Part shown: positions 20,550-33,005 of the stretch, piece after piece | How positions within the stretch are numbered: position 1 is the stretch's first letter | Layout: every line of letters begins with the position of its first letter | From: Mytilisepta virgata | Taxonomy: Eukaryota > Mollusca > Bivalvia > Mytilida > Mytilidae | Reading direction: 5' to 3' | DNA length: 64,000 nt | NCBI GenBank assembly: GCA_028015205.1 | Contig: CM051516.1 | Location: forward strand, 28,262,593-28,326,592 | The notes under the pieces: generated by a model | The model's input: the letters and a program-made list of their open reading frames with translations, nothing else | Told to the model about the DNA's origin: nothing | Databases searched by the model: none | Made by a program: the position numbers and the translations under genes

Positions 20550-23020
20550 CCTTATTTTTTTTTAATTGCTAAGGTCTAACGACATTTGAGCAGATTTTCA
20601 ATGTTTTTGCTCTCATAGCTCAAATATTCTCTACCAATTACTACAGCACATTTATTTGAAAAAGAATAATACGGCAACAAGTTCAAAGTTCGGAACTCCA
20701 AAGGAACAAGAAATACAAGCAAAGTAAACTTTAATTGTAAGAATAACATGTAAAATACAGCAAACAATAAATATTCCATGGATCAATTTTTCATGCACTA
20801 TTTGGGCATTTTAGCAACTTATGCCTTCTTAAGTGCTCAATGTAAAAAATGCCGAAATCCTAAGCAATAAATCTAACGTTGAGCAGATTCACAGGCCAAA
20901 ATGATCGAAAGGGGAAATACGAAAAACATCTTACTTATTGTAAACGACTATAAGCAATGCATTTTTATGTTAGCAAACAAAAATTTATGATTAATAATAA
21001 ATAAATCTATGCCTCCTGAGATTTGGAAAGGTTTCAGGCGACCTTTTGAAAATGGTGGAATAAATGTAAAGGAAAATGGCCCTACTTCTTCTTAAATTCA
21101 ATTAAATTCTGACTATTAATTTCATTTGTAATAAGGTAATAGAAAATTACTTTGTGATGCCATATAGGGTCAACTATAATATGGATTCGCGAAATTGTAA
21201 AACAAACAAAAATCCTTAATACATATTTAGATACATGGCATGTCTACTTTTCAACAATCTATGTGTCGCCATCAATTCACGAGGTCGAAAATGTGTCAGT
21301 ACACCTCCCCGCTTTTACAAAATTGATGTAGTCATACAATTTACTACGTCTATAAAACAAATGACCTTGTACATGGATGAACACATCTTAGAAAATGACA
21401 AAGTTCAGCAATCCTTAATTTTGTGGAAAAATTCGACGAAAATGGATAGTTTTAGAGTATGCATATGTTCAATTGGTAAAACACTAGAAAAATAAAACCT
21501 TTCTATCTTAAAAAGTATAGGAGGAGATATCCGGATAAACCATGTACCCCTAATGCTGATTTCGCTAAGAAGATGGCTGAGTTTAGCAACCCAGAATTTG
21601 TGAAAAACTGATAAATATGGATACAGAATAACAAACAATTTCTAACTTGAAAACAATACGAAGAGTTATTCGGACAAACCATCTACTCCCAGTGCAAATT
21701 TCACCAATAAAACGACCAATTAAGTTAAAGAAACCGTAAATTTGTGAAAAATTGACGAAAATTAAAATCCTTAGGGTATGCGGCCCTAAAATTATATTTA
21801 AAAAATGCTTTATCTGGACAAACTATATATCATTGTTGTGGAAAAACGGACTGACGGACAGGGGTGAATTAAATTAAATATGCCCCGAATTTTCATTGCG
21901 ATGGATAATTAAAAGGAACAATCAACAACTGCAATAATGAATTTTACAAAAAGTTAGCAGACTGAATGTAACATTTACGTTATTATACCTTGGTAGAGCT
22001 ACAAATAACATCGCGACATGTGAATATATCTTTTAAATAGCGACTCATATTGTTTATTTTATTGATGAATTTGGTACTAACCTTTATGTAGAAAAAAAAA
22101 TATTACGCAGATGCATATATAATAAAATCATTTTGTCGTTTTCACTCCTGGCTAATTGATTATTTCCAATTTAATTTAATAACCGTTACAAAGTTGTGTT
22201 GTACATCTAATTTTCTAAATAAAATTGTATGTTTTTCAATAATTTTTTCGACATGTATCTAATGGATAAGTGGCTTTGTTTGTCAATTTATAAATTTATT
22301 ACAGAAAAAAAGAGTACAGTCATGGTGTCTGTTGGGATATTATTCTGTATTGTTTTCTGCTTTTCTATCGCTTACAATCAAATTACTTACTACTACGTGA
22401 CAGTTTTGTGAATTGTAATTTGAATTGAATACAGGACAATCACCTCTTCTCTTAGCAATAATCCTTAAATTGACAGTGATTGGAGCAACTTTTATCTGCA
22501 ACAGGCTCATTAGCCACAATGTGTTTAATAAATAATTTATGACAGTACTGAGCTGGTTTGAAATGTCAAGGTGGGTAACAGCGTCAGGCAGGAGGAGGAT
22601 GTAACAAAATATATGTACAATCATAGCTGATTTTGCCTTCAAAACTAATGTCTTCTCCGTCATATTCCTTGTACTTTAGTCTAATGTAACTGCCAGAGGT
22701 ACCCTGAAAGACCTCAGGTCACTGCATATATGTTACGTTGTATTTGTTTACAGCATTTAAACATTCTAAAATTTCAACACAAAATTTCGAACACTTTGAT
22801 AGAAAAAGAACCATCCTATACACGTTCTTGCATTGTTATCTGAGGGTAAGGCTTCGCGATAATTGGGTACATTCGAAAAAGAAATCCGTTTCCCTGTAGT
22901 TGAAAAGACTTCTTTCCTTATTTGGAACTAATTCAGGCCACGCAAAATTGATTTTTAGTTCTCTCGATTCCACCGCTCAGATTTTCGGACGTTGTAAAAT
23001 GTAAGAAAAAAATCTTAATC
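20550..23020. other. AT-rich intergenic DNA, nothing recognised
   Basis: Frames at 21235-21495, 21405-21638, 22229-22411 and 22340-22663 have no recognisable domain and partly overlap on opposite strands. No repeat structure was found by eye. Confidence 0.4.
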
Positions 23021-23021
23021 C

Positions 23022-23503
23022 TCTAAGAATATGTACATTTTATTCACCAACAATCTCCCTGTACCACAAACGAAAGCTTTATTCCCTTCAACCCACCATT
23101 TTCATCACTAAACAAGATATTGCGATCTCGCGTTAATTCCTTACGAAATGTAACAGTAGAGCATGATTTGTCCCAAATATTACCTACCGCACCAACCGGG
23201 TATCGAACCCGGAACCTTTGGAGCTGATTTATGCATGTAGATTAGAACACGTCAACCTCATTTGCATACCACTGAAAACATGAGTGTATACAAGGGAATT
23301 CCGGTTAGAAATTATATGCGGGTTACTGGGGTCATATGCATAAATTTACAACACTAAAATTTAAATCTCGCATTCACCAAGGTCACGTGACAAAGTGAAA
23401 GTGAAATGATGAAAATGGAGGGCTAAAGGGAATGAAGCTTTCGATTGTGGTACAGAGAGATTGTTGGTGAATAATATGGACATATTCTTATAGAAAAATG
23501 ATT
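23022..23503. mobile_element. MITE-like element with about 85-95 bp inverted ends
   Basis: The left arm, 23022-23108, and the right arm, 23406-23503, are inverted copies. Shared words are 'ctaagaatatg', 'attcaccaacaatctc', 'ctgtaccacaa' and 'ccattttcatca'. The 300-bp centre has no coding capacity but holds a minus-strand tRNA-like block. Target duplications could not be fixed because the outer ends fade gradually. Confidence 0.75.
23185..23275 (-). repeat. tRNA-like block inside the MITE-like element
   Basis: On the minus strand it contains CCGGGTTCGATACCCGG, a perfect T-arm with B-box, preceded by an anticodon-arm-like segment around 23240. The 5' half does not form a clear D-arm or acceptor stem. 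It is likely a SINE head or tRNA pseudogene. Confidence 0.5.
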
Positions 23504-23993
23504 AAGGAATCGATTGATGTATGATTTATGTACTTATATTTTGACATATTACAATTTCGAGTCTAAAAAATGCCGCCCCAATTCTGGGTCAGCAATTTCT
23601 GTGTTTTCTATACGGAGTGCGCTCTGACGTCCCACGGCCCCAGCATGCCACAAAAAGGCCGTCAGATGTCAGAGCAACCTCGTACTATATATGAGTTAAG
23701 AGGAATATAACAATGACCATGTTTAAAAGCTTATAGGAGTTAATGCATGGTAGAAAATTCATAAAAATGGGTCAAAGACACAAATGGCCGGGTTGCTTTA
23801 CTGTGTGTTTACTGTAGTGGTGACAAAGGTGATTACAAGATCATATTGCAAATTGGCAGTCATAAATATTAATATAGACAAAATCAGACACATTGTATGT
23901 TGGTGTACGAGCACAGAGGCAGTCATCAATTTAATTAGAAATAGGTGAAGTAAGCAATATTTGATTTGATTACATGTTGATAAACATTTGTTT

Positions 23994-24510
23994 GGAAAAA
24001 TGGGTAATAATTCCTGAAATAATTCCATAAAGTGAGGTGCACATCTTCAATATGTATTAAAAGATTCTGCGAAGTTTCAATGATGCGGGTGAAAAACTGT
24101 AGGAGGAGTTGATTTCGCAAAATAGGTACCCTCTATTGAAGATGTCAATAAAAAAACGACTAAGTTCCAAAGTTTGGAAAAACAGGAAATAATTCCTGAA
24201 ATAATTCCATAAAGTCAGGTGCACATCTTCAATATATATAGAAAAATTCTATGAAGTTTCAAGGATGTGGGTGAAAAACTGTAGCAGGAGTTGATTTCAC
24301 AAAATAGGTACCCTCTATTGAAGATGTCAATAAAAAACGACTAAGTTCCAAAGTTTGGAAAAATGGGAAATAATTCCTGAAATAATTCCATAAAGTGAAG
24401 TGCACATCTTCAATATATATAGAAACATTCTATGAAGTTTCAAGGATGTGGGTGTAAAACTGTAGTAGGAGTTGATTTCACAAAATAGGTACCCATTTTC
24501 CCCGCCTGCC
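23994..24510 (+). repeat. Tandem array, 181-182 bp unit, about 2.8 copies
   Basis: The word TTCCTGAAATAATTCCATAA begins at 24011, 24193 and 24374. Each unit also has 'gcacatcttcaatat', 'gaagtttcaa', 'ggtgaaaaactgta', 'aaaataggtacc' and 'gaagatgtcaataaaaa'. The minus frames at 23798-24563 are repeat products. Confidence 0.9.
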
Positions 24511-24578
24511 CGACATTCACACCATACTATTACCCGGATTTGCACTCTGTGCAACCCGGCCAAAAATGTTATTTAAAA

Positions 24579-24806
24579 GAAACCATTACAGAAGGGTCTT
24601 TATTCAATAACTTGAAGGGTGCTGTCTATTCAAGTTGCAGCAAGGTCACAGTGCTTATTAAATGTTAAATACCATTAGAAAAAAGTGTTCAAGAAACCAT
24701 TACAGAAGGGTCTTTATTCAATAACTTGAAGGGTGCTGTCTATTCAAGTTGCAGCAAGGTCACAGTGCTTATTAAATGTTAAATACCATTAGAAAAAAGT
24801 GTTCAA
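24579..24806 (+). repeat. Exact 114-bp tandem duplication
   Basis: The segments 24579-24692 and 24693-24806 appear identical over their full length, both starting GAAACCATTACAGAAGGG and ending AAAAAAGTGTTCAA. This identity stands out against the diverged repeats around it. Confidence 0.9.
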
Positions 24807-24919
24807 AACAATGTTATTGGAAAGTTTGCACATATTTCTAATGTGTCAAAATTTAATTTAATTTAAAAAAAAACAACTTCAGAATAACCAGAGCCTCCTG
24901 ATAAATTCCATTTGTTCAT

Positions 24920-25345
24920 TGCTAAAGAACCTTGAGATTAACATCCATGCCATGTTTAGTTTCAATCCATTCATTAATTTGCAAAAAAGAAGCCGTTTGT
25001 ACGTAATTCCCATAGAGTCCTATGTTACTAAGTCTTCCGCTGACGGCCATCATGAATGACATATTGGCACCAAAGTAGCAACACTTGGTCAGAACATCAT
25101 AAGGAACATTTTTGCTTTGTTTGGTTTCAATCCATTCAGTGGTTCTTAGAAACAAAATGTTTGTATGTATTTCACATAGGGTCTATGTTAAACTTTGTTC
25201 CCCGCTGGCGGCCGTCTTGCATGACGGATGGGCAACAAAGTACCTACGCTTGGTCAGCACCTCGTAGGGAACATTCACGCCATGTTTGGTTACAATCCAT
25301 TCAGCAGTTCTCTAGAAAAAGACTTTTTATTTATTTCTCTTTGGG
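24920..25345 (+). repeat. Tandem array, 165-bp unit (same class as 51.6-53.1 kb)
   Basis: 'caatccattca' recurs near 24963, 25128 and 25293, a 165-bp period. Each unit has an 'acaTAGgGTCtatgtta'-type block and a 'GGCGGCCGTC'-type block. Period and wording match the longer array at 51580-53150. Confidence 0.75.
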
Positions 25346-27030
25346 TCAGGTGAGCTAAAAATGACTTCAATCAGATCGGCCATTTTTTTTTGCTTGTGTT
25401 ACCGTTTCTGGTTTTAAAAGACTGTTCCAGTCTCCATGGTGGAGAACGCCATTATTGTTAGCAGTCATTTCATGGTCAGTTTATTTCATATGAATACTCA
25501 TGAAAACGAGAAAAACTGAACGATTTCACATACAGTCGGTAAGTGTAGCATAGCTTAAGCGCGACCGGACGCTGGATCTTTAGTGAAAAAAAATGAGTTC
25601 AGCTAGTTTATAAGTATTTTGTTATTTTGTGTTTATCTGGTTCAATTTGTTTGTTGTTTTACTATTACATATAATTATTTATTTGTGTGTACTTATTAAA
25701 CCTTGTAAGGATATTCAAGTTCACTATTAACGTTTGGCATTTTTTCGCTATTTTTTTTATTTCTCGTGTTATTTTTAAGTATGTTAAGAATTGTGATAAA
25801 CTATTGTTTTCATATAAATTTATAACAGTAAAACATTAAATTAAAAAAAAATTACAATTGGTAAGTTCCTAGCTGTGACTATTTTCAATATACCTGGCCA
25901 GAACAGTAATAATGTTGTTCTAATTAACAAAATATTAAAACAGAGATTCTTCATACAGGTTTCAGTTTTTTTCAAATAATTATATGACTGTTTGATGTCT
26001 ATACATCATCTTCGAAATCTAAATTATAGACCACATCCTAGTTTACGACTTTTAATTCAAAACAGATGGTGGTTTAAATGGGAAATTAGTTTCCCAGTAA
26101 ATGATTTTGTTGCTGTCTAGTAATAAACGTACTGTTTTCTTTACAAAGCAAATATTTTCTGCAGTTACCATTTCTCATCATAATATGATCATTTATCACC
26201 ATTATGTAGTTATTCATACCCAGTATTTATATACAAGAGGTCATTGGTATGGAACTATACCATTACAGAGACATTGATTGATTGTAAATAACATTTAGTT
26301 TTTCAATAATTAACGATTTATACGTTTTCCTTTGGACAGTTAGTAATTCAAAATGAATTTTATTATTTAAAACAACAAACAGATGTGTGAGTTTCCATGT
26401 TCTCTTGATTTATATTCTTGTCTTTATTTTTAAATAAATAAAATCGGTCCGCCTCAATTATATTTTTTATTTTTCGGGTAAGCAATTTTCGGAGAAAAAA
26501 AATTGGTCAACGGCATCAAATTCTCCAAACATCTCCCCGTCACTATGGTCACCAGTATGTATTAATACGAATCTGGTATTGAAAAATGGCAGACAATTTA
26601 CATGTATGAAGCAATCTTTATCAATACACATTTTTATTTAATATAATTCAACAACGTCATTGTTAAACACGGTAGATTATTTCCGTATGTCAGTTGTCAT
26701 TAAAACCAGAACCACTTCTTCCACTGGAAATTGTATTACGCAACAGCTGTCATTATGGCGAGCGGAAAGGAACAACAAGAAGAACACAGTATATTCAATT
26801 TAAACTTTTTGTTACTCTTGTGAATTGTCACTTTCAATAACAAAGGTACGTTTTCCCTTCTGAGTCTGTTGCATTGTGTTAAAGTTAATGTTAAAAAGTT
26901 CCGCAGTAGATCGGTGCATCAAATGTTAATCAACCAATCATATTCCAAGAACCCCAAACACATTAGTGAGATTATTAATTTTTCCAACACCGGTCAAGAG
27001 ACTGTTAAATTGGCTGAAATTAGAGAAATA
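25346..27030. other. AT-rich intergenic DNA, nothing recognised
   Basis: No gene, RNA or repeat recognised. Confidence 0.4.
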
Positions 27031-27032
27031 TA

Positions 27033-27205
27033 GATTCTCCTTCATGTATGAGCGAGTTATGGAATTTCTCCACCCGAGTTAGTTAAATTTTCGATTACCA
27101 ACACGAGCTTCAGCGAGCGTGTAAAAATATAAAATGTAACTATTGAGAGAGGAGAAATTCAGAGTGGAGAAATTCCATAACTAACGAGTAAATTGAAGGA
27201 GAATG
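27033..27205. repeat. Inverted repeat with 41-bp arms
   Basis: The arms are 27033-27073 (starting GATTCTCCTTCA, ending GGAATTTCTCCAC) and 27164-27205, its reverse complement with a few mismatches. About 90 bp lie between. It looks like a short foldback element. Confidence 0.8.
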
Positions 27206-27930
27206 TTTCTCCTGTGATTTTCGACAAAAACAAAAACCTCAAGAAAATGTCGTTGCTGTTTGTTTACATAGACGTCATTTCAGGACTTCTCTAGTTTATC
27301 ATTCCAATAACTGTAGAAAAAAAAACGACATCATTTTCAGGCTCAATAGTCAGGTTTTTCGAGATTAAATTTATTCCATTTTAAGTATGCGTGAAAGGAT
27401 TAAATTTAATCCTCAGTCATAATACAGGTCAACCTTATTGTTGTGTTCCTGAATTATTATCATTGCAGGTCATAAATATTTGGTATGTAGATTCGTTGTA
27501 AGGAATTTATGTCCTTACATATGTCATAATTTATGTATAACAGACCAACAATATTTAGTATGTAGATTCATTGTAAGGTCTGAAAGGTCATGTGGTTTTA
27601 ATCACATTTATGCCAGATTAAAATTTTCAAGATGACGAGTGCAAAAATGTTTGATTGCAGAATTTACACTGAATGGTATAATGCTTTAGAAAAGCGGATG
27701 CCTGACAGCAAACCGGATTTTCCTTCATCCGTTTTTGCAGCAGCCCGCTGCTCATTACCAAACTAATTACCGGATTTTTCAAGTTTAAAAATCCTTTTAA
27801 AGATTGAATAGTTAATAATCGACAAATTTCAGAATAATTATGGAACGTAATAAGGCTTGCAACGGTTCTAGATACCATTCTAAAAACATGTGGGTAAGAC
27901 GCTTCACTGTGGATTATTTTACAGAGGGTT
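27206..27930. other. AT-rich DNA with a small direct repeat
   Basis: 'aatattt(g/a)gtatgtagatt' followed by 'ttgtaagg' occurs near 27474 and 27550. The 126-codon minus frame at 27627-28007 has no recognisable domain. Confidence 0.4.
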
Positions 27931-27935
27931 GAGCA

Positions 27936-28870
27936 TGTAATGCACCAGAAAATCGTGCAACGTGCGAAACGTGTGCCTGTAACGTGCAGATCGTTTGCAT
28001 GTAACATACGAATCGTATGTGTGCAACGTGTGGTTTACGTGGTTAAAAAAATCGTGCAACGTGTATATTTCATTGTTGGAGGCAATACTAAAACGTGTGA
28101 ATTCAAATTAGCATATTTCGAATTTCGTATTCAAAGATTGCTGGAACGAATTGTCAACGGTGTCAAATGATTAAAAATGTGCATATTAATAATCCCGCAC
28201 CGTCTAATTTTTGTTTTCTATTTCTAATGTAAATAATTCAATTATTGATGATAAGTTGGTTTGAAAACAATATATTTAATAACATGTTTACTATATTAAA
28301 TGATCATATACAAAATTTACAAATTAAACATAGATTTGAGATTGAGCTTGTTTGTTAAAAATATCTTAATTTATTCTTAAAATCTGGCGAAATGAAATAG
28401 TTTTTAATTATTTTTACAAATTTCATATATTAATTTATGACATTAATTTAAATCTTTTACATGAGCAGGTGTTAGATTATTATGTATCCAAGACATGATG
28501 TCTTCTGTTTTAAAGACACCATAATATATTGTAGCGTACTATTTGTTTTACCGAAAACTTTATTATTAACGTATCAATTTTGGTTAATATACTATAGTTA
28601 ATTAGGTAAAAAAAAATCTTTAATAAATTCAAACTATAATTTCACACTACTTTCATAAAGGTTTAATAAATTTTCCCATTAATGAAATAGCATTTACAAA
28701 TACATATCTTGTATTTATGGCAAAAAAGTTCAATATCGACCGTGTTACACGGTTCGTGTCTTATAAATACAATTTCTAGAAATCACACAATCGCAAATCG
28801 TTTAACGTGTATCGTGTGGATTGCAGGAAACGTGCGAATCGTATGCGTGTAACGTTTGATTCGAGGTAGG
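27936..28870. repeat. Paired blocks of degenerate CGTGCAACGTG words
   Basis: Blocks at 27945-28065 and 28740-28865 consist of repeated AACGTG(C/T)GAA, TCGTATG(T/C)GTG and TGTAACGT words. About 27 bp of each block align in the same direction with only a few mismatches. The 670 bp between are AT-rich and empty. These may be the ends of an unrecognised element. Confidence 0.5.
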
Positions 28871-28889
28871 CAAATTATGGTCTCTTTAC

Positions 28890-29365
28890 TGCAGGGCTTC
28901 ACTCCACTGCTCTGTACTCATATTGTTCTTCTGTTGCTCCGTGTTGCTAGTCACTGTTCATCGCTGCTCTGCACTCTACTATTCTCTTGCTCCGTGCTGC
29001 TCTTCACTGCTCTGCAATTTACTGCTTCTCGCTGTTCAGAACCATGCTCTTGTGCTCATTTCGGTTTTTGGGGAGGAGGAAAGATTGTTTTTGAGGAGTT
29101 GGGTTATTTTCTTGGTTGTCATCATGATGAGTTGGATGATTCTCTTCACTACTGAGGGCTTCACACCACTGATCTGCACTAAACTCACATTGCTCTTCTT
29201 TTACTCTGTGCTGCCCATCACTGTTCATCGCTGCTCTGCAATGTACCTATTTTGCTCTATTTTTGTTCCGCGTTGCTCTTCACTGCTCAGGACTGTACTC
29301 ATCATTGCTCTTTGCTGCTCATCGCTCATTTCGGTTTTTGAGGAGCAGGGATTGCTGCTGCTACT
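28890..29365 (+). repeat. Two long imperfect units rich in GCTGCTC/CACTGCTC words
   Basis: Units starting 'gggcttcactcc' (28893) and 'gggcttcacacc' (29155) each run through 'tcactgttcatcgctgctctgca' and end near 'catttcggttttt' (29058 and 29326). The period is about 265 bp. The 157-codon Cys/Leu-rich frame is repeat-encoded and not a gene. Confidence 0.75.
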
Positions 29366-29930
29366 GCTACTAACTAACCCAATCCCATCTCAATAGCCCA
29401 CCGTCCAGACCTGCAAGCCTGACGCGCATGAAGCGAACACGTAGAATGGGTTAGAGTAAGTAGTTGGACTTGGTTTAGGGTTATGGTTAGAGTTAGAACT
29501 TGAGATAGGGTAAGGACTGGACTCTTATTTATATTTATGTTGGGGTCTCTTTCAGTCATGGGTGCCGTCATCTTGGATTGCGCAATGTCGTTAATGTGAC
29601 GTCATCGAAATTGTCTTTTGGGAAACTGAAGGTTCGACATGTTGAAACATGAAACACAGCAGTCTCATGGATTGGTTGGTGAAGGATGTCATGAGCGAAG
29701 AAACCCGGTGCTCTCTTTCAGGCACGCGTTACATGGCCGCAGCTATCATCGATGTCCTTCGAAAAATCAACGAGACCAAGAGATGATTTAATAACGAAAC
29801 AGAAAGAATCTCACCTCCTCCAAAGCACAGCCTCCTCCCATTTAAAAACCGAAATGAGACTATATCATTGATTGGCGATGATCAGCAAAGAGCAGTGATT
29901 AGTATAGTCCTGAGCAATCAAGAAACGAAT
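29280..29930. repeat. Inverted repeat linking 29.28-29.36 and 29.83-29.93 kb
   Basis: The right-hand segment read on the minus strand gives TTGCTCAGGACTATACTAATC, then a GCTCTTTGCTG block, then CATTTCGGTTTTT. This follows the order of 29284-29340 on the plus strand. The unit above is therefore mirrored about 450 bp downstream, giving a foldback. Confidence 0.7.
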
Positions 29931-29934
29931 ATTT

Positions 29935-30615
29935 TGCCAAAACGCTTAACACAAATTGTCGATCTTAATAAAAGCACTCGCAGGACGACCACAGCTCATT
30001 CGACTATCAAATCCCAGGAAAGAAAACGTCTTAAATGTATAAATACGACATACCGTAAATCGATATTTTGCCGTTTTTTTTTTTGTTTTTTTTTTTTTGT
30101 TTGTTTTTTTTTTGTTAAAAACATGATTGTTAAATTTTGTCTCTTTGTGTACTGTGTTTAATTTTGGCACTTTCAGTAAAAAAAATCAAAAATTAAAATC
30201 AGAATTACAAATCTCTCCCTTTCATTTAGTTCAGTGTTCCGGTTAACATCGTTTCTTTTTTATTATTTGGGATGTATTTATGTATAAATTGCATTTTATT
30301 TGGGTGTTTTTGCAGCTGATGACAGTCGGCCATGACAGAATGGTTTAGGTAGCTGGTCACCTCTACCTTTAAAGATGACTGCAGCCTATCACCACTATGG
30401 TAAGTGTTCGAGGTTGCTGTAGTAGTTTGCATTAATGACAAGGTGCATTTGAATGGTCGGTATATCGAAGAGTGCGTCAATTACTCATTCAAAGTCAGTG
30501 TACTCCAGTTTCGTTCACCAATAAAACTTAACCCCAATTATAGGATATTGTACAAATGATTAGAACGTGGCATTAAACTCCACCCAATTTACTCTTCATC
30601 TTATTGAATTTCAGG
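29935..30615. other. AT-rich DNA with T-rich tracts
   Basis: Three T runs of 12-14 bases lie between 30067 and 30116. Frames here are low-complexity (poly-Phe or poly-Lys). No gene recognised. Confidence 0.4.
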
Positions 30616-30619
30616 GGGT

Positions 30620-31440
30620 TTTGGTTTTCAGCATTTTAGGTCAAAGGTCATAGTAATATGTGGATCATGATACTACGGGACACATCAGCTTATGGTGATA
30701 CACCCACGTGCAAATTATCATATGCGTAGGTCAAAAGATTAAAAAAGTTTGATCTTGAAGGTCAAGGTCATATGTGGGTCCCGATACTATGCCACACATC
30801 ATCTGATGGCGATGCACCCACATGCCAAATAACGGGGTTGGGGGGCTGGGTTGCCGAGTGGTCTAGATTAGTTCGTCATGACTACTAATGATCACTATCC
30901 TGTCAACGCTGAGGTTGTGTGTTCGAATCTCACCTGTGGCGGGGTGTGTTCGACTCCGATCTTAATTGACAAGGATTGCCAATTTTCCTACCGAAGGTCG
31001 GTGGTTCTCTCCGGCTACTCCGGCTTCTTCCACCAATAAAAATTAGCCGCCTCGAAATAGCTAAATGTGCTGAAAACGGCGTAAAACCCCAACTAAACAA
31101 ACAAACAAATATCATAGGCCTAGGTCAAAAGATAAAAAATTTGGCCAAGTCACAGTTCCATGGGAAAAAAATCAATTTGACCTTGAGGTCAAAGGTCAAA
31201 TGTAGGTCATGATAGTACACGACACATCATCTTATGGTGATACACCCACATGACAAATGTCATAGGCCTAGGTCAAACGATAAAAAATGTTCTGGCCGGA
31301 ATTGGTTTTAAGAAAAAAAGCAATAATTTGACCTTGAGGTCAAAGGTCAGGGTCAGATGTGGGTCATGATACTACGTGACACATCCTCTTATGGTTTATA
31401 CACCCACATGTCAAATGACACAGGCCTAGGTTAAAAGATA
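30620..31440 (+). repeat. Tandem array with AGGTCAAAGGTCA (DR1-like) words
   Basis: At least four units, two complete ones at 31180-31440. Each has 'tgaccttgaggtcaaaggtca', 'catgata(c/g)ta', 'acacatcatcttatgg', 'acacccacatg' and 'taggcctaggtcaaa'. AGGTCA-A-AGGTCA is a perfect direct repeat with one-base spacing as bound by RXR/HNF4-type receptors. A SINE interrupts the array. Confidence 0.8.
30844..31111 (+). mobile_element. tRNA-derived SINE inside the array
   Basis: The head has a Leu-tRNA-like A box (GGTTGCCGAGTGGTC at 30849) and a B box (GTGTTCGAATCTCAC near 30918). The body has 'ggtggttctctccggctactccgg' and 'caccaataaaaatt', a conserved domain I recognise from molluscan SINEs. The tail is (CAAA)n. 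It splits a unit of the surrounding array, with CAAAT on both sides as a possible target duplication. Not a working tRNA. Confidence 0.85.
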
Positions 31441-32880
31441 AACAAGCTTCGTACTGACGAAATCATCAGTGGAGTTCAAGCCTGAAAAATTAAAATACAA
31501 TGCAAGAAGAAAAATCGTTTAATTTCAGTTGCTGACTCTAACTTGCTGAAACGAATCGATCAGTCAGGAAATTATTTTTAACAAGCAAAATAAACCAAAA
31601 AAACAAAACAAATTGCTATCCAAGTTTGCCAGAAAATTATTTCCATTGGTAACAATTTTTGCAGGTTCTTTGCCAAATGCAAACAAACATTTTTTTAAAC
31701 CTTCCAAAGATACATATATATGTTCTTTTTAGAACAGGAATTATTTGTGTTATGTATTATGCCATGTATACTGTGAAAGCATACATTTTTGTACAGTAAA
31801 GTTGTATTATCATGAGTATGTGCAAATAAACCAATTAATAAAACATTGTAAGTGCTTTTTTATTTATCTGTGATTGAAGCAAGCTCTTTATGTAATAGAG
31901 GGTTTGGAAAAAAAAGATATGAATAAGCTTAAAAATCTCAATTCTTTGTTATGGCGACTGCAGTTGCAGTTATCTGATTGTAGTTCCAGTGCGATCAAAC
32001 GATAACTGGATAGTTAAGGTTTAGAATAATTTAACACACAGGTATCTTTTTATTTTACTCTGATTCAACTTGTGATTAAGTTTAATAAACGTTTCTGAAC
32101 AGGAATAAAATCCACATTCTTGCTAATTATGTATTTTGGGGTGAAATAATTATGCTACAGTAAGCCTGCTGTCATGAAGTTAATCTGTTAAATGCAAGAA
32201 GCAACTCGACAAATTATTTTATTTGTTCAGTGACAGTGTGTACTATGTGTTATATGTACAAGACTGTTAAAACTGTTAAAACAGTCTTAACATATTTAAC
32301 TATGCGACAAACTATAAGGAAAGTTTTCTTTACAAGTAAAATGTGTGTTGGTTACAATCCGTATTGTTTCAAGAAAAATTATTCATAGGCCTCTTTTGGC
32401 AACATCGTCAAATGAACAGGACACATGAAGACTTATCTTCAGTATGTTACTTCCGTGAAAAGCTTTCTTATGACAAAACGTTCAAAAGATCATGAACAGG
32501 TCACATTTCATAAGTATTTCCAAGCAGAAATAAATATTAAAATAAATGAATAGTTTTTGAAACAATAAACAGTAATACTGAACTTCAATTGTTACTGTTG
32601 TAACTGAAGTGTCGAATAGGTAAACTCAATCACCGATATAACTGCCATTAAAAAAAACTTTTTGAGAGAAGCCTTATAAACCCGAGATACGTATTATCAA
32701 TGTGCGTGTAAAAAGAATCTCGTAAAAACGGATAAAATATGTCACAATATCTCAAAGAAGTCGTATAATATCAATTTATGTTCTTAAAAAACCATACAAG
32801 ATTATATTCCAAACCTCAACTTTCTTCTACATTGGCCAGATAAAAATTTAACATCGTTGTAGAGTTCTATCCTGGATATA
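31441..32880. other. AT-rich intergenic DNA, nothing recognised
   Basis: No gene, RNA or repeat recognised. Confidence 0.4.
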
Positions 32881-32889
32881 GTTGTATGA

Positions 32890-33005
32890 AAAAAATTTCA
32901 ATAATTTGACCTTTAGTCATAGTTCAAGGTCATATGTTGGTCATGATACTACGTGACACACCATCTGATAGACGCACATGCAAAATATCATAGGTCAAAA
33001 GATAA
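32890..33005 (+). repeat. Detached unit of the AGGTCA array
   Basis: 'ttgacctttagtcatagttcaaggtcatatg', 'catgatactacgtgacac' and 'cataggtcaaaagataa' follow the unit order of 30620-31440, about 1.5 kb away. Confidence 0.7.

Noticed and set aside
28923..29396. 157-codon Cys/Leu-rich open frame
   Set aside because: It is encoded by GCTGCTC-type tandem repeats; composition is explained by the repeat.
29440..29520. Interstitial telomere repeat (TTAGGG words)
   Set aside because: Only scattered GGTTAG-like words, with no two consecutive perfect TTAGGG units.
30844..30940. tRNA-Leu gene
   Set aside because: A and B boxes are present but no closed acceptor stem forms, and it continues into a SINE body and CAAA tail.
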